A stretch of 64,000 nucleotides of DNA from 13-2-20CM-68-14 sp051955535 (GCA_051955535.1 JBQCGP010000087.1:47014-111013); one strand, 5' to 3'; shown: positions 40,753 to 49,360, counted from the stretch's first letter. A program made the numbers and translations. The notes: a model not told the origin generated them from the letters alone.

Positions 40753-41706
40753 GTGGAGCCGGTTGCCGCCTCGACCTCGGGAGCACTTCTCGATCTTGCC
40801 GAGGAGATCCGCACCGGAGCCTGGGACCTCGCCCTCGCCGTCGTCGACGAAGGGCTTCGCGAGGAGACGATTCCGCCGCTCGGCCGGCTCGGCCGCGTCG
40901 GCCAACTCGGAGACATGCCGACGTTCATCGCCGAGCTCGCGGCGCATCTCGCGCACCCCACGCCGGAACGCCTGCAAAGGACGAGCCCGCTCGCGGCGAT
41001 CGTCCGCGACCACGCCCGCGAGCGCGAGGCGCTGGGCTTCGCGCCGCGCGACATCGTCACCGAGTTCCAGGTGCTTCGACGGGTGCTCTGGCGCCTCGTC
41101 CGCGAGCGCGGTTCGGAGCTCGCGGCGGAGGACGTGCTTGCGCTCGAGGAGCGTCTCCACGACGTCATCGACAGCCTCGTCACGGAGTGCGTGGTCGCGT
41201 ACTTCGACCGGGCGACCGCCGAGCTCTCTTATCGCGCCCGACACGACCCCCTCACGGATCTGCTCAACCACGCTGCGTTCACGCGCGAGCTCGAGCACGA
41301 GCTCGACCGGGCCGAGCGTTACGGCAGCGGTATCACGCTCGTCTTTTTCGACTTCGACGACTTCAAGCTGATCAACGACACGCACGGCCACCAGGTCGGC
41401 GACCTCGTGCTCCGCCGCGTGGCGCAGCTTCTGCGCTCGGAGCTACGCCGGTCCGATGTGGCCGGGCGAATGGGCGGCGACGAGTTCGTGGCCTGCCTCG
41501 TCGAAGCGGACGAGAAGACGGGTGCCGCGCTCGTCGCGCGCCTCCGAGCTCGGATCGAGGCGTTCGTCGCATCAGGCGAGCTGCCCGTGCCCGTCTCTAT
41601 CAGCGCCGGTATGACGCACTACCCCGGCGACGCGATGGACGCGCAAACGCTCTTCGCGATCGCCGACTGCCGCCTCTACGAGGCGAAGCGTTCCAGCGCC
41701 GCCTGA
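40753..41706 (+). CDS. Diguanylate cyclase (GGDEF) with RsbRD-like N-terminal sensor
   Basis: 317 residues, no membrane segment. Residues 1-150 are helical and resemble the RsbRD N-terminal domain (IVRDHAREREALGFAPRDIVTEFQVLRRVLWRL); residues 155-317 are a GGDEF domain starting DPLTDLLNHAAFTREL with the active motif RMGGDEF. It should make c-di-GMP in the cytosol in response to an unknown signal. No inhibitory RxxD site was clearly seen. Its end overlaps the convergent rluD stop by 31 bp. Confidence 0.88.
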   Translation: MEPVAASTSGALLDLAEEIRTGAWDLALAVVDEGLREETIPPLGRLGRVGQLGDMPTFIAELAAHLAHPTPERLQRTSPLAAIVRDHAREREALGFAPRDIVTEFQVLRRVLWRLVRERGSELAAEDVLALEERLHDVIDSLVTECVVAYFDRATAELSYRARHDPLTDLLNHAAFTRELEHELDRAERYGSGITLVFFDFDDFKLINDTHGHQVGDLVLRRVAQLLRSELRRSDVAGRMGGDEFVACLVEADEKTGAALVARLRARIEAFVASGELPVPVSISAGMTHYPGDAMDAQTLFAIADCRLYEAKRSSAA

Positions 41707-42572
41707 AGCTCGTCCGGCAGCGGCGACTCGACGTCAACATCCTCGCCGGTCAGCGGGTGCCGGAAGCTGAGCCGGTTTGCGTGCAGGAACTGCCGGCGGA
41801 GCTCCCGGTCGGGAACGCCGTAGACGGGGTCGCCGACGACCGGTAGCTCGATCGCCTGCAGATGAACGCGAATCTGGTGCGTGCGTCCCGTCTCGAGACG
41901 CACCGAGAGCAATGCGTGGGCGGGAAGCAGCTCGATCACCTCGAAGTGGGTGATCGCCTCCCGTGGGGTGTCCGAGTCGAGCGACTGCCGCAGTGGGTCG
42001 TGGCGGTCTCGGCCGATCGGCGCCTCGATACGGCCGGCCCGCGAGTGCGGCCGGCCACGGACGAGCGCGATGTAGCGACGGTCGAGCACTCGATCGCGTA
42101 CGAGCTCTTGAAGGCGCTCGTACGCCTCCTGCGACCGGGCGACGTCGAGCAGCCCCGAGGGGTCGCGGTCGAGACGGTGGACGATTCCTGGGCGGTCCGC
42201 CACGTCCCCACCTGCGATCCCGTGCTCGAGCAGAGCGTTCACGAGGGTGCCCCGCCCGTGTCCGGCCGAGGGATGGACGACCAGTCCGGCCGGCTTGTCG
42301 ACGACGAGCAGGTGCTCGTCCTCGTACGCGATCCGTAGCTCTCGAACCTCCGACTCGAGCCCGGGCTCGGTTTGTTCCCGAACCTCGATCTCGAGCAGCT
42401 CACCGCCTTGGAGCCGGTGACTCTTCGGCCGAGGCTCGCCGTCCACGCGGACGGCGCCCGCCGCGAGCAGGCGCTCCGCTTCTGCGCGTGAGCCGACTCC
42501 GGGAAGCGACGCGAGATAACGGTCCAGCCGCTCGCCCGCGGCCTCCGGTGAAACCGAGACTTCTAGCGTGAC
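41676..42572 (-). CDS. rluD: Ribosomal large subunit pseudouridine synthase RluD family
   Basis: About 298 residues: an S4 domain (residues about 10-70, AAGERLDRYLASLPGVGSRAEAERLL), then the catalytic domain with RPGIVHRLDRDPSGLL (catalytic Asp) and LETGRTHQIRVHL. The start is unclear: between the lspA stop and the S4 domain there is no in-frame ATG, GTG or TTG. The coordinate given uses the GTC overlapping the lspA end, implying either a rare start codon or a sequence error. Modifies uridines in 23S rRNA. Confidence 0.82.
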   Translation of the reverse strand, partial: VTLEVSVSPEAAGERLDRYLASLPGVGSRAEAERLLAAGAVRVDGEPRPKSHRLQGGELLEIEVREQTEPGLESEVRELRIAYEDEHLLVVDKPAGLVVHPSAGHGRGTLVNALLEHGIAGGDVADRPGIVHRLDRDPSGLLDVARSQEAYERLQELVRDRVLDRRYIALVRGRPHSRAGRIEAPIGRDRHDPLRQSLDSDTPREAITHFEVIELLPAHALLSVRLETGRTHQIRVHLQAIELPVVGDPVYGVPDRELRRQFLHANRLSFRHPLTGEDVDVESPLPDELQAALERFAS

Positions 42573-43042
42573 CGAGTGTCGGCGATCAGGATCGCGGCAA
42601 ACAGGATCCCCACCCCGACGACGATGAACGTGTCCGCGAGGTTGAACGCCGGCCAGTAGCGGAAGTCCAGGAAATCGGTGACGTGGCCGAGGCGGATCCG
42701 GTCGACGAGGTTCGAGGCGCTGCCGCCGATCAGTAGCCCGAGCGCGACCGGGAGCACCGGGTGGCGGGCGCCGGACCGGGCAAAGAAGACGAGCATCCAC
42801 CCCACCGCGACCGCCGTGAGCGCCGTCACCAGAGCCGTCGCGTTCGCGAAGAGGCCGAAGGCGATCCCGGAGTTCTGGACGTGATGGATCGAGAAGGGGC
42901 CGAGGACGTGGATGGAGTCGCCCAGGGCGAGCTGGCTCGAGACGATGTGCTTCGTCACCTGGTCGGCCAGGACGGCCGCACCGACCACGAGGCCTAGCGC
43001 GATCCACTGGGGTCGACGCGCGGCGAGGGAACGCGTCGCCAC
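42563..43042 (-). CDS. lspA: Signal peptidase II (prolipoprotein signal peptidase)
   Basis: 159 residues from the GTG at 43042: four membrane helices and the two catalytic Asp motifs, GGSASNLVDRI and FNLADTFIVVGV. It removes signal peptides of lipoproteins. The frame is open to 43186, but that upstream part is translated from a composite hairpin repeat (43106-43156), so the internal GTG is preferred. Confidence 0.92.
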   Translation of the reverse strand: MATRSLAARRPQWIALGLVVGAAVLADQVTKHIVSSQLALGDSIHVLGPFSIHHVQNSGIAFGLFANATALVTALTAVAVGWMLVFFARSGARHPVLPVALGLLIGGSASNLVDRIRLGHVTDFLDFRYWPAFNLADTFIVVGVGILFAAILIADTRSR

Positions 43043-43105
43043 CGAGATGGGTGTCAGCGCGTCGGTCGAGGAGCCGACACGGACGTCGGCGGCGCGATCG
43101 CGCGA

Positions 43106-43156
43106 GGCATCGCTTGCGATGCCGTCTAAGAGGCCGCGCGATTCACTCGCGCGGCC
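43106..43156. repeat. Composite hairpin repeat family, copy 2
   Basis: Element A: GGCATCGC-TT-GCGATGCC (43106-43123). Element B: GGCCGCGCGA-TTCAC-TCGCGCGGCC (43132-43156), then GCTAAACCCCGG. Same layout as copy 1 with compensatory stem changes. Confidence 0.75.
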
Positions 43157-43210
43157 GCTAAACCCCGGTGTTGGCACGGCCCCCATTTGATGTGTGATCC
43201 GGACGGAACC

Positions 43211-43585
43211 TCAACCGCGGCTCCCGCGCGCGTGCTCGGCGCACAGCGTCGCCCACGGCAGATACTCGAGCCGCTCGGGCTCGATCGGCTCGCCACCCGC
43301 GGTGCAGGTGCCGTAGGTGCCCTCGTCGATGCGCTTCAGCGCAGCGTCGATCTCGCGGAGCACCCGCACGGAGTTCTCCTCGAGCGTGTCGTCGATCTCG
43401 CGATCGATCGTGTCGGTCGCAAGGTCCGCGAGATGGTTGTCGCCCGGGCCGAGCGCAAGGTCGCCGGTGATCTCCTCGATGGCGCCCGGATTCTCCTTCT
43501 TCAGGTACGCGATGGCGGCCATCACCTTGTTGCGCTCGTCCTGAAGGCGGGCGCGAAAGTGCTCGGTGTCGATCTGAGTGCTCAT
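43211..43585 (-). CDS. DksA/TraR-family protein with incomplete zinc finger
   Basis: 124 residues from the ATG at 43585. A helical hairpin (DTEHFRARLQDERNKVMAAIAYL and ENSVRVLREIDAALKRIDEGTYG) leads to the C4-type finger region YGTCTAGGEPIEPERLEYLPWATLCAEH. The second Cys of the first CxxC pair is Gly here, so the finger has only two Cys and a His. DksA-like proteins act on RNA polymerase with ppGpp. In the cluster lspA-dksA-like-yggU-divIVA. Confidence 0.8.
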   Translation of the reverse strand: MSTQIDTEHFRARLQDERNKVMAAIAYLKKENPGAIEEITGDLALGPGDNHLADLATDTIDREIDDTLEENSVRVLREIDAALKRIDEGTYGTCTAGGEPIEPERLEYLPWATLCAEHARGSRG

Positions 43586-43589
43586 CTGC

Positions 43590-43868
43590 CTACCCTTGCC
43601 GTCCGAGCCGCCGCTCGGCCTCGGCGGCGTCGATGCCGGCCAACTCGACGATCTTGTCACGGGCGGCGGGCCCGGAAACGAGCTTCACGCTTCCGCCCGG
43701 GAGGTCGAGCCGCTCCGCGAGCAGTCGCAGGACGGCGTCGTTGGCCTTGCCGTCCTCGGGCGACGCCGTGACGCGGACCTTCCAGCCGTCGCCGTGGCGA
43801 CCGACGATCGCGTTCGAGCGCGCCCCCGGAGAGACACGCAGGCGCAGACGCGTAGGAGCCCCGGCCAT
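43590..43868 (-). CDS. yggU: DUF167/YggU-family protein
   Basis: 92 residues: RLRLRVSPGARSNAIVG, then VRVTASPEDGKANDAVLRLLAERL, the DUF167 signature in which the PPxDGKAN-type loop is PEDGKAND. Function unknown; often next to yggT and divIVA as here. Confidence 0.85.
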   Translation of the reverse strand: MAGAPTRLRLRVSPGARSNAIVGRHGDGWKVRVTASPEDGKANDAVLRLLAERLDLPGGSVKLVSGPAARDKIVELAGIDAAEAERRLGRQG

Positions 43869-43890
43869 GGGGCCAGTATAGATTTCGCCG

Positions 43891-44328
43891 CTAGGCCGCT
43901 TGTGCCTGGGCCTCCTCCCCGTCCGCGTCGTCTACGGCGTCCAGCGCCGCGCCGAGCAGCGCCTTGATCCGATGGATTTCGGTCGCGAGCCGCTCACGCT
44001 CGGCGATCGCATCGCGCGTGATCCCGCGGGCTTCGGCGTGGGCTTCCTCGAGAACGAGCGCCGCCTCGCGGCGCGCCTGGTCGCGGAGCTCGTGCGCCGA
44101 CTGCTCGGCGGTCGTCAGCGTCGAGCGCAAGAGCGACTCGAGCTCGCGATGGCGCTTGAGGTCCGCCTCGAGCTGCTCGATCCGGTCGGCGAAGTCGGCC
44201 CGCTCGCGCCAAACGGTCTCGAACGAATCGGCCGCCTCCTGGATCGCCTCCTCGACGGGCCCACGCAGGTAGCCGAGCAGGCCGCGTTTGAATGTGACAT
44301 GTCTGAGCTCAACCGGTGTAAAGGCCAT
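43891..44328 (-). CDS. divIVA: DivIVA-domain cell-pole/division protein
   Basis: 145 residues from the ATG at 44328, which has AGGAG at the right distance; the GTG three codons upstream overlaps the ribosome site. It begins with FTPVELRHVTFKRGLLGYLRGPVEEAI, a DivIVA membrane-binding N-terminus with residue changes at the usual start, and continues as a long coiled coil (about 35-125). Recruits division or pole-growth proteins. In the sepF-yggT-divIVA cluster. Confidence 0.85.
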   Translation of the reverse strand: MAFTPVELRHVTFKRGLLGYLRGPVEEAIQEAADSFETVWRERADFADRIEQLEADLKRHRELESLLRSTLTTAEQSAHELRDQARREAALVLEEAHAEARGITRDAIAERERLATEIHRIKALLGAALDAVDDADGEEAQAQAA

Positions 44329-44347
44329 GACGGCCACTCCTTTCTGG

Positions 44348-44656
44348 TCAGAAGTTGCTGAAGATCGTGTCGATGACCCTCATCAGGATCACGAGGACGA
44401 TCACCGCGACGACGGGCGAGAGGTCGAGCGGCCCGAACGACGGCAGGATCCGCCGGAACAGCCGCAGGTACGGCTCGCAGACGTCGCGCAGGAAGTCCTG
44501 GGCACGGCGCAGCCATGGGGAGTACGGGAGCCTGATCCACGAGCTCAGGACGTAGATGAAGATCAGGAGGATGTAGACCCAGATGAAGTCGTCGATGAAG
44601 CGGTTCGCCGACGAGGCTGCGTCGAAGAGCAGGATCAAGCCGGGGCTCAGGCCCAT
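44348..44656 (-). CDS. yggT: YggT-family membrane protein
   Basis: 102 residues with two membrane helices separated by a loop containing SWIRLPYSPWLRRAQDFLRDVCEPYLRLFRRILPSFGPLDLSP, the YggT signature of the CcdA-like/YlmG family. Linked to cell division clusters with sepF and divIVA. Confidence 0.9.
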   Translation of the reverse strand: MGLSPGLILLFDAASSANRFIDDFIWVYILLIFIYVLSSWIRLPYSPWLRRAQDFLRDVCEPYLRLFRRILPSFGPLDLSPVVAVIVLVILMRVIDTIFSNF

Positions 44657-44798
44657 GGAGTGGCTTTCGGCCTAGGAGACGAGCTTCCTACACGTCCGCT
44701 TCCCGAGTTCAGACGCGGCAATGCCGCTACGACCCGGGATTATCCGGGCGCGCCGGCAAAGCCGGCACACCCTCGCAGAAGGCGTCGCAAGCGACGCC
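44657..44798. repeat. Composite hairpin repeat family, copy 3 (inverted)
   Basis: CCCGG/CCGGG dyad (about 44733-44748), element B-like GCCGGC-AAA-GCCGGC (44752-44766), and element A: AGGCGTCGC-AA-GCGACGCCT (44780-44799), the last touching the sepF stop. It fills the yggT-sepF gap. Confidence 0.6.
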
Positions 44799-45356
44799 TT
44801 AGGCCTGGTTGAAAAAGCCGCCGCGCTCGAGCAGGCGGGCCCGCTCCTCCGCGGAGACCTCGACGTTGCGCGGCGTCAGCAGGAAAACCTTGTCCGCGAC
44901 CCGCTGCATGCCGCCGTCCAGCGCATACGTCAGGCCGCTCGTGAAGTCGATCAGACGCTTGGAGAGCTCCTGCTCCGTGCCCTGGAGGTTGAGGATCACA
45001 GGGATCCCGTCCTTGAAGCGGTCGGCGATCTGCTGTGCGTCCTGGAACGTGTGTGGGACGACGAGGTGCACCCGTACCGATGGGACCGGCGTCGGGCCCG
45101 GCATCGGCGCGACCTCGGCGCGCCGCTCGCGCCGCCGGGGGCGGACGACGGTGCGCGCCTCGTCGGCGTCGGGATCCGTCCAGTCGTCGAAATCGCGCTT
45201 GCTGCTGCGCGGCGTCAGCCGCCGGACGTTCGGTCGCTCGCTGTACGTGCGCCCGAGCTCCTCCTCCGTGACGTAGCCGTCCTCGTCCCACTCGTCGTCC
45301 TCCTCGGCGATCCCGAAGTAGACGAGCGTTCGGTTCCAGACGTCGGCGAACCCCAT
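44799..45356 (-). CDS. sepF: Cell division protein SepF
   Basis: 185 residues: an N-terminal amphipathic membrane-targeting helix (MGFADVWNRTLVYFG), a disordered acidic and Arg/Pro-rich linker, and the C-terminal SepF domain (PHTFQDAQQIADRFKDGIPVILNLQ through ADKVFLLTPRNVEVS). Tethers FtsZ to the membrane. With yggS and pgeF upstream, this is the usual region after ftsZ, though ftsZ itself is not in the window. Confidence 0.95.
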   Translation of the reverse strand: MGFADVWNRTLVYFGIAEEDDEWDEDGYVTEEELGRTYSERPNVRRLTPRSSKRDFDDWTDPDADEARTVVRPRRRERRAEVAPMPGPTPVPSVRVHLVVPHTFQDAQQIADRFKDGIPVILNLQGTEQELSKRLIDFTSGLTYALDGGMQRVADKVFLLTPRNVEVSAEERARLLERGGFFNQA

Positions 45357-45368
45357 TTCCAGGGCATC

Positions 45369-45962
45369 TTAACTTCCGTAGAGAACGGATCCGACGCGGA
45401 TCAGGGTGGCGCCCTCCTCGACGGCGACCCGGTAGTCCTGGCTCGTCCCCATCGACAGCTCCGCGAGGCCGCACTCGGCGGCGAGCTCGCGCAGGCGGCT
45501 GAAGTAGGGGCGCGAGGCGTCGGGGTCGTCGGTCTCCGGCGGCATCGTCATCAAGCCGCGAACGTGAGGGTAAGCCTGGAGCAGCGCGTCGAGCTCGGTC
45601 TCGGAGACGCCTGACTTCGTTTCCTCGCCCGACAGGTTGACCTCGACGAGGGCCGGGATCTCCAGCCGCTTCGCAGCAGATTCGGAGGAGAGCGAGTGGA
45701 CGAGCTCGCACGTCTGATTGACGATCTTCGCCTTGCGGCTCTGCAGGTGGCCGATGAAGTGCCATCGGAACGCGTCGCCGTAGGCAGCGTGCTTGGCATC
45801 GAGATCCTGGGCGCGGTTCTCCCCCACGACCTCGACACCGGCGTCGGCGAGAGCCGCCATCTCCTCGACGGTCACGTACTTCGTGGCGGCGACAATCGTG
45901 ACGGCCTCCCCGACCTCGGCCCGGATCCGCTCGTAGTTCGAGCGGACCTCGTCAGCCCGCAT
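45369..45962 (-). CDS. yggS: PLP-homeostasis protein YggS family
   Basis: 197 residues, shorter than the usual 220-230. The PLP Lys is in VAATKYVTVEEM; other markers are VGENRAQDLDAK, WHFIGHLQSRKAK and LSMGTSQDYRVAVEEGATLIRVGSVLYG. The reduction comes from a shorter helix after the SRK motif. Binds PLP and buffers it; located between sepF and pgeF. Confidence 0.9.
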   Translation of the reverse strand: MRADEVRSNYERIRAEVGEAVTIVAATKYVTVEEMAALADAGVEVVGENRAQDLDAKHAAYGDAFRWHFIGHLQSRKAKIVNQTCELVHSLSSESAAKRLEIPALVEVNLSGEETKSGVSETELDALLQAYPHVRGLMTMPPETDDPDASRPYFSRLRELAAECGLAELSMGTSQDYRVAVEEGATLIRVGSVLYGS

Positions 45963-45968
45963 CTCGCC

Positions 45969-45981
45969 AGGGACTGTCCCT
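45969..45981. repeat. GGGACTGTCCC repeat, copy 3 (single unit)
   Basis: AGGGACTGTCCCT exactly fills the 18-bp gap between the pgeF stop and the yggS start. Confidence 0.6.
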
Positions 45982-46694
45982 CATCCTCGGACCGTCGCGA
46001 TCACGCCGTGCCCGCCGCGCGGGGTGCCGTCGCGGCGGTACGAGAAGAACAGGTCAGCGCGGCAGGACGTGCAGAGATCGAGCCGCTCGACCGACGCGCA
46101 GCCGGCCTCCCGGAGCACCCGCTCGGCCGCCGTGGGAAGGTCGAGCCGGCCGTTGCCGACGATCCCGCGCCCGAAGCGCTCTCGATAGGGCCCGGCCACG
46201 TCCTCGCCGACCTCGTAACAGCATGGCCCGATCGTCGGGCCGATCACGGCCCCTACACGGCCTCCGAGCGTCCCGACCGCCGCCTCGAGCACGCCTGCGA
46301 GGATCCCGATCCGTCCGGCATGAACGACTGCCGCGGCCGGACTGGCTCCGTTCGCCCGCACGAGTGCGACGAGCGCGCAGTCGGCGCCGAGAGCGAGCAT
46401 GGGCGTCTCGGGCTCATCGGTCCAGAGAGCGTCGCCGATCTCTCGCCGGCCGGGCTGCGCACGATGGAGGAGCGACGTGTGCCGCTGGATGTTGACGGTC
46501 AGCCGCGCCGGGTCTGCGCCGATCGTCTCGCAGAACCGTGAGCGGTTCTCCGCCACGTTCTCCTCGGCGTCGCGGAAATCCCACCAGGCGGCGCCGTGCG
46601 TGAGGTTGAGCGACTCGAAAGGACCCTCACTGACCCCGCCGGAGCGCGTCGAGAAAGCGACCTCGTACGGACCGGGCGCGTCCCAGCGGATCAC
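45981..46694 (-). CDS. pgeF: PgeF/YfiH-family purine nucleoside phosphorylase (laccase-domain)
   Basis: 237 residues: FSTRSGGVSEGPFESLNL, ADCALVALV (metal Cys), and AAVVHAGRIGI, where the usual HAGWRG is HAGRIG. Members remove purine nucleosides and edit peptidoglycan precursors by hydrolysing misincorporated L-Ser. The Trp loss is a departure from the family pattern. The start overlaps the CCA-fusion stop (ATGA). Confidence 0.85.
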   Translation of the reverse strand: MIRWDAPGPYEVAFSTRSGGVSEGPFESLNLTHGAAWWDFRDAEENVAENRSRFCETIGADPARLTVNIQRHTSLLHRAQPGRREIGDALWTDEPETPMLALGADCALVALVRANGASPAAAVVHAGRIGILAGVLEAAVGTLGGRVGAVIGPTIGPCCYEVGEDVAGPYRERFGRGIVGNGRLDLPTAAERVLREAGCASVERLDLCTSCRADLFFSYRRDGTPRGGHGVIATVRG

Positions 46695-49249
46695 CGGCCG
46701 ATCAGCTCTTGCGCCGCCGCGAGCTCCGAGTCGCGCCCGTCGAGCTCGCCGTTCAGCTTCCGTCTCCGCAGCTCCGCGAGGATCTCCCCCACTCGCGGCG
46801 ACTCGTCCAGCCCCAGCTCGGCGAGGTCATTGCCGGTCACCTCCAGGCGAACGTCCCGGAGACCGCGGAAGTACTCGTGCAGCGGCTCGAGATCCGCGAG
46901 CGCGAGCGCGTACAGCGGCGCGTCGGGTGCATAGCGGTCGGCCAGCGCGACGACCTCGGCCGGCTCGACGCCCCGGTCGCGCAACCGCTCGACGAGCCGC
47001 GGGCCGACCGTCACGGCAGCCGCGATCTGCTCGGCGTCGCGGCGTTTCACCTTCAGACGCTGCAACCACTCGTAGACCTCGTCGGGCGGCAGCTTCCGAG
47101 CCAGCGCGACCAGGCCGAGCCGCCAGGCCGGGATGTCGACGTCGTACTGCTGCGCAAGGGCGCGCAGGCGAGCCAGCAACGCGACGGCCTCACCGTCCGC
47201 CGCGAGGTGTGGGTGGATCGCCCGGTCGGCGCCGAGCTCGGCGAGGCGCAGGATCGAATGCTCGACCTCTCCCTCCTCGAGCAGGGCCACGAGCTCGTCA
47301 CGAAGACGCGCCGAGGAGAGGTCGCCGACGAGCCCCATCTCGATCGTCCCGCGGGCGAGGGCGGCACTGTGATCGTCCATGCGGAACCCGTAGCGGTTCT
47401 CGTAGCGGATTGCCCGGAAGATGCGAGTGGGGTCGTCGATGAATGAGAGGTTGTGGAGGACGCGAATCCGGCCCGCGTCCAGGTCGGCGCGTCCCCCGAA
47501 AGGATCGACGAGCCGGCCGTAATCGTCGCCCTTCAGCGAAACCGCCATCGCGTTGATCGTGAAGTCGCGCCGAAAGAGGTCCTCGCGAATGGAGGCGTGC
47601 TCGACCGCCGGCAGCGCGGCCGGCGCGTCGTAGAACTCGGTGCGGGCGGTGACGACGTCGACTCGCTCGCCGTCCCCATACACGACGACGGCGGTGCCGA
47701 ACTTCTCGTGTGCGCGCACGCGTCCGTCCAACGCGTCGGCGAGCGCCTGCGCGAGCGCGATCGCGTCGCCTTCTACAGCGATGTCGACGTCGAAGCCCCG
47801 CTCGCCGACCAGGATGTCCCGCACGGTTCCGCCGACGAGATAGACGCCCTCGAAGTCCCCGCTCAGGGCGGCGACGGCCTCGAAGACGGGAGCGAGCCGC
47901 TCCAGCTTCGCGAGCTCGTCCGCCAGCGAAGCGGTCGGCCGCCCGGGCGCCGCGGCACGCTCGCCGAGAGCCTCGAGGACGTCGCTCCGCGTCACGACGC
48001 CGAGCAGCCTGCCGCCGCGGAGAACCGCGACGCGTTCGTCGCCGCCCGCGAGCAGCCGCTGGAGCTCGGAGAGCGGCGTGCCTTCCTCGCACGTGGCGAC
48101 ACGCGAGCTCATGATCCCCTTGACCGGCGCGTGTGAGAGCCCGTGTGAGATCGCCTTGTCGAGGTCCTCGCGACTGACCGCGCCGACGACCTCGTCGTCT
48201 GTGGCCACGAGAATGCCGCTCTGTCCGAAGCGCTGGCAGGCGACCATCGCTCGGGAGACCGTCTCGCCCGGTGGAATCGTCCGTGCCGGCTTCGACATCA
48301 CGTCCCGCGCGCGCGCCGGCTCGCGAACGGCGTCGGCGAGGCGCTCGACCACCAGCCGCCGGGCCTCGGCGAGCGGCCCGCGGTAGATCGCGGACGCCGC
48401 CTGGGCGTGGCCACCGCCGCCGAGCACGGCCGCGAGCGCCGCGGCGTCCAACTCGGGGATGCGGCTGCGCGTGACCGCGAACACGCGCCCATCCATCTCG
48501 ACAAGGACGACGAGGCCGGCGGCGTCGGTCACGTCGACGAGCTTGTGCGCGAGGTTCGAGACGCCCTCGATGTACTCCCGCGGGGCCGCAGTGGCGAGGA
48601 GCACCTCGGTGCCGTCGGCCTCATGGGTCTCGAGCGACTCGAGCAGCGTCGAGAGCAGATCCCGCTCCGCGTCGCCGAGCGGCGTGTGCAGGAAGCGTGA
48701 GAGCAGATCCTGCTTCGCCCCGTGGCGGAGACACCAGCCGAGCGCCTCGGCGTCGCGCTGCGTGGCCGTCATATGGGTCAGCGACCCCGTGTCCTCGTGG
48801 ATCCCGAGCGCGAAAGCCGTGGCCTCGACCGGCGTGACCGCAAGCTCACGCTCGGCGAGGACGCCGACCAGGGTCGTCGTCAAAGCGCCGTCCACCGAGA
48901 CGACAACATTCTCCGCCGCCGCCCAGTCGGGCCGCTCTCCGGCGTGATGGTCGAAAACGACTTTGTCGACAACCGGGTCGAGTGCAACAGCCTCGAGCTC
49001 GCCGAGCCGCCCGGCATGCACGGTCTCGACGACGATCAGCCGCCGGATCGCGTCCAGCTCGAGCCTCGAGGCCTCGACGACGAAGTCGAGCTCGTCGGCA
49101 TGGAGGCGGTAGAACTCGCGGACGTTGCGGTTCAGCGACCCGGCCAGGCAGACGACGGCGCCGGGGTAGAGGCGCCGCGCCGCCAGCATCGCCGCGAAAG
49201 CGTCGAAATCGGTGTTCGTGTGGGTCGCGATGACCGTTTCACAGCGCAT
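46691..49249 (-). CDS. DHH-CBS-CBS-tRNA nucleotidyltransferase (CCA-adding type) fusion
   Basis: 852 residues in three parts. 1-315: a DHH phosphoesterase (HTNTDFDAFAAML, FDHHAGERPDW and a DHHA1 tail with GGGGHAQAAS). 316-435: two CBS domains. 455-852: a poly(A) polymerase/CCA nucleotidyltransferase with VYLVGGTVRDILVGERGFDVDIAVEGD (the DxD pair), RREDLFRRDFTINAMA and the DPTRIFRAIRYENRYGF motif. The tRNA-Pro here has no encoded CCA, so a CCA- or A-adding role is reasonable; the DHH part may cleave a nucleotide signal or exonuclease substrate. Confidence 0.85.
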   Translation of the reverse strand: MRCETVIATHTNTDFDAFAAMLAARRLYPGAVVCLAGSLNRNVREFYRLHADELDFVVEASRLELDAIRRLIVVETVHAGRLGELEAVALDPVVDKVVFDHHAGERPDWAAAENVVVSVDGALTTTLVGVLAERELAVTPVEATAFALGIHEDTGSLTHMTATQRDAEALGWCLRHGAKQDLLSRFLHTPLGDAERDLLSTLLESLETHEADGTEVLLATAAPREYIEGVSNLAHKLVDVTDAAGLVVLVEMDGRVFAVTRSRIPELDAAALAAVLGGGGHAQAASAIYRGPLAEARRLVVERLADAVREPARARDVMSKPARTIPPGETVSRAMVACQRFGQSGILVATDDEVVGAVSREDLDKAISHGLSHAPVKGIMSSRVATCEEGTPLSELQRLLAGGDERVAVLRGGRLLGVVTRSDVLEALGERAAAPGRPTASLADELAKLERLAPVFEAVAALSGDFEGVYLVGGTVRDILVGERGFDVDIAVEGDAIALAQALADALDGRVRAHEKFGTAVVVYGDGERVDVVTARTEFYDAPAALPAVEHASIREDLFRRDFTINAMAVSLKGDDYGRLVDPFGGRADLDAGRIRVLHNLSFIDDPTRIFRAIRYENRYGFRMDDHSAALARGTIEMGLVGDLSSARLRDELVALLEEGEVEHSILRLAELGADRAIHPHLAADGEAVALLARLRALAQQYDVDIPAWRLGLVALARKLPPDEVYEWLQRLKVKRRDAEQIAAAVTVGPRLVERLRDRGVEPAEVVALADRYAPDAPLYALALADLEPLHEYFRGLRDVRLEVTGNDLAELGLDESPRVGEILAELRRRKLNGELDGRDSELAAAQELIGR

Positions 49250-49272
49250 GGAGACATTGTGGCGGAGCGGGA

Positions 49273-49360
49273 GGGACTGTCCCCAAAGGGGACTGTCCCA
49301 TTAACCGCGGCAGGCAACGTAGAAGGTTGATGGGACAGTCCCCATTCGGGGACAGACCCT
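49273..49360. repeat. GGGACAGTCCC repeat cluster, copy 2
   Basis: Units at 49273-49284, 49288-49300, 49331-49343 and 49347-49360; the last two with their CATTCG spacer match 11278-11306. It fills the gap between the ridA stop and the CCA-fusion start. Confidence 0.75.

Noticed and set aside
43043..43186. Extended lspA N-terminus
   Set aside because: The extra codons translate the composite hairpin repeat, and LspA needs no such extension; the GTG at 43042 gives the usual length.
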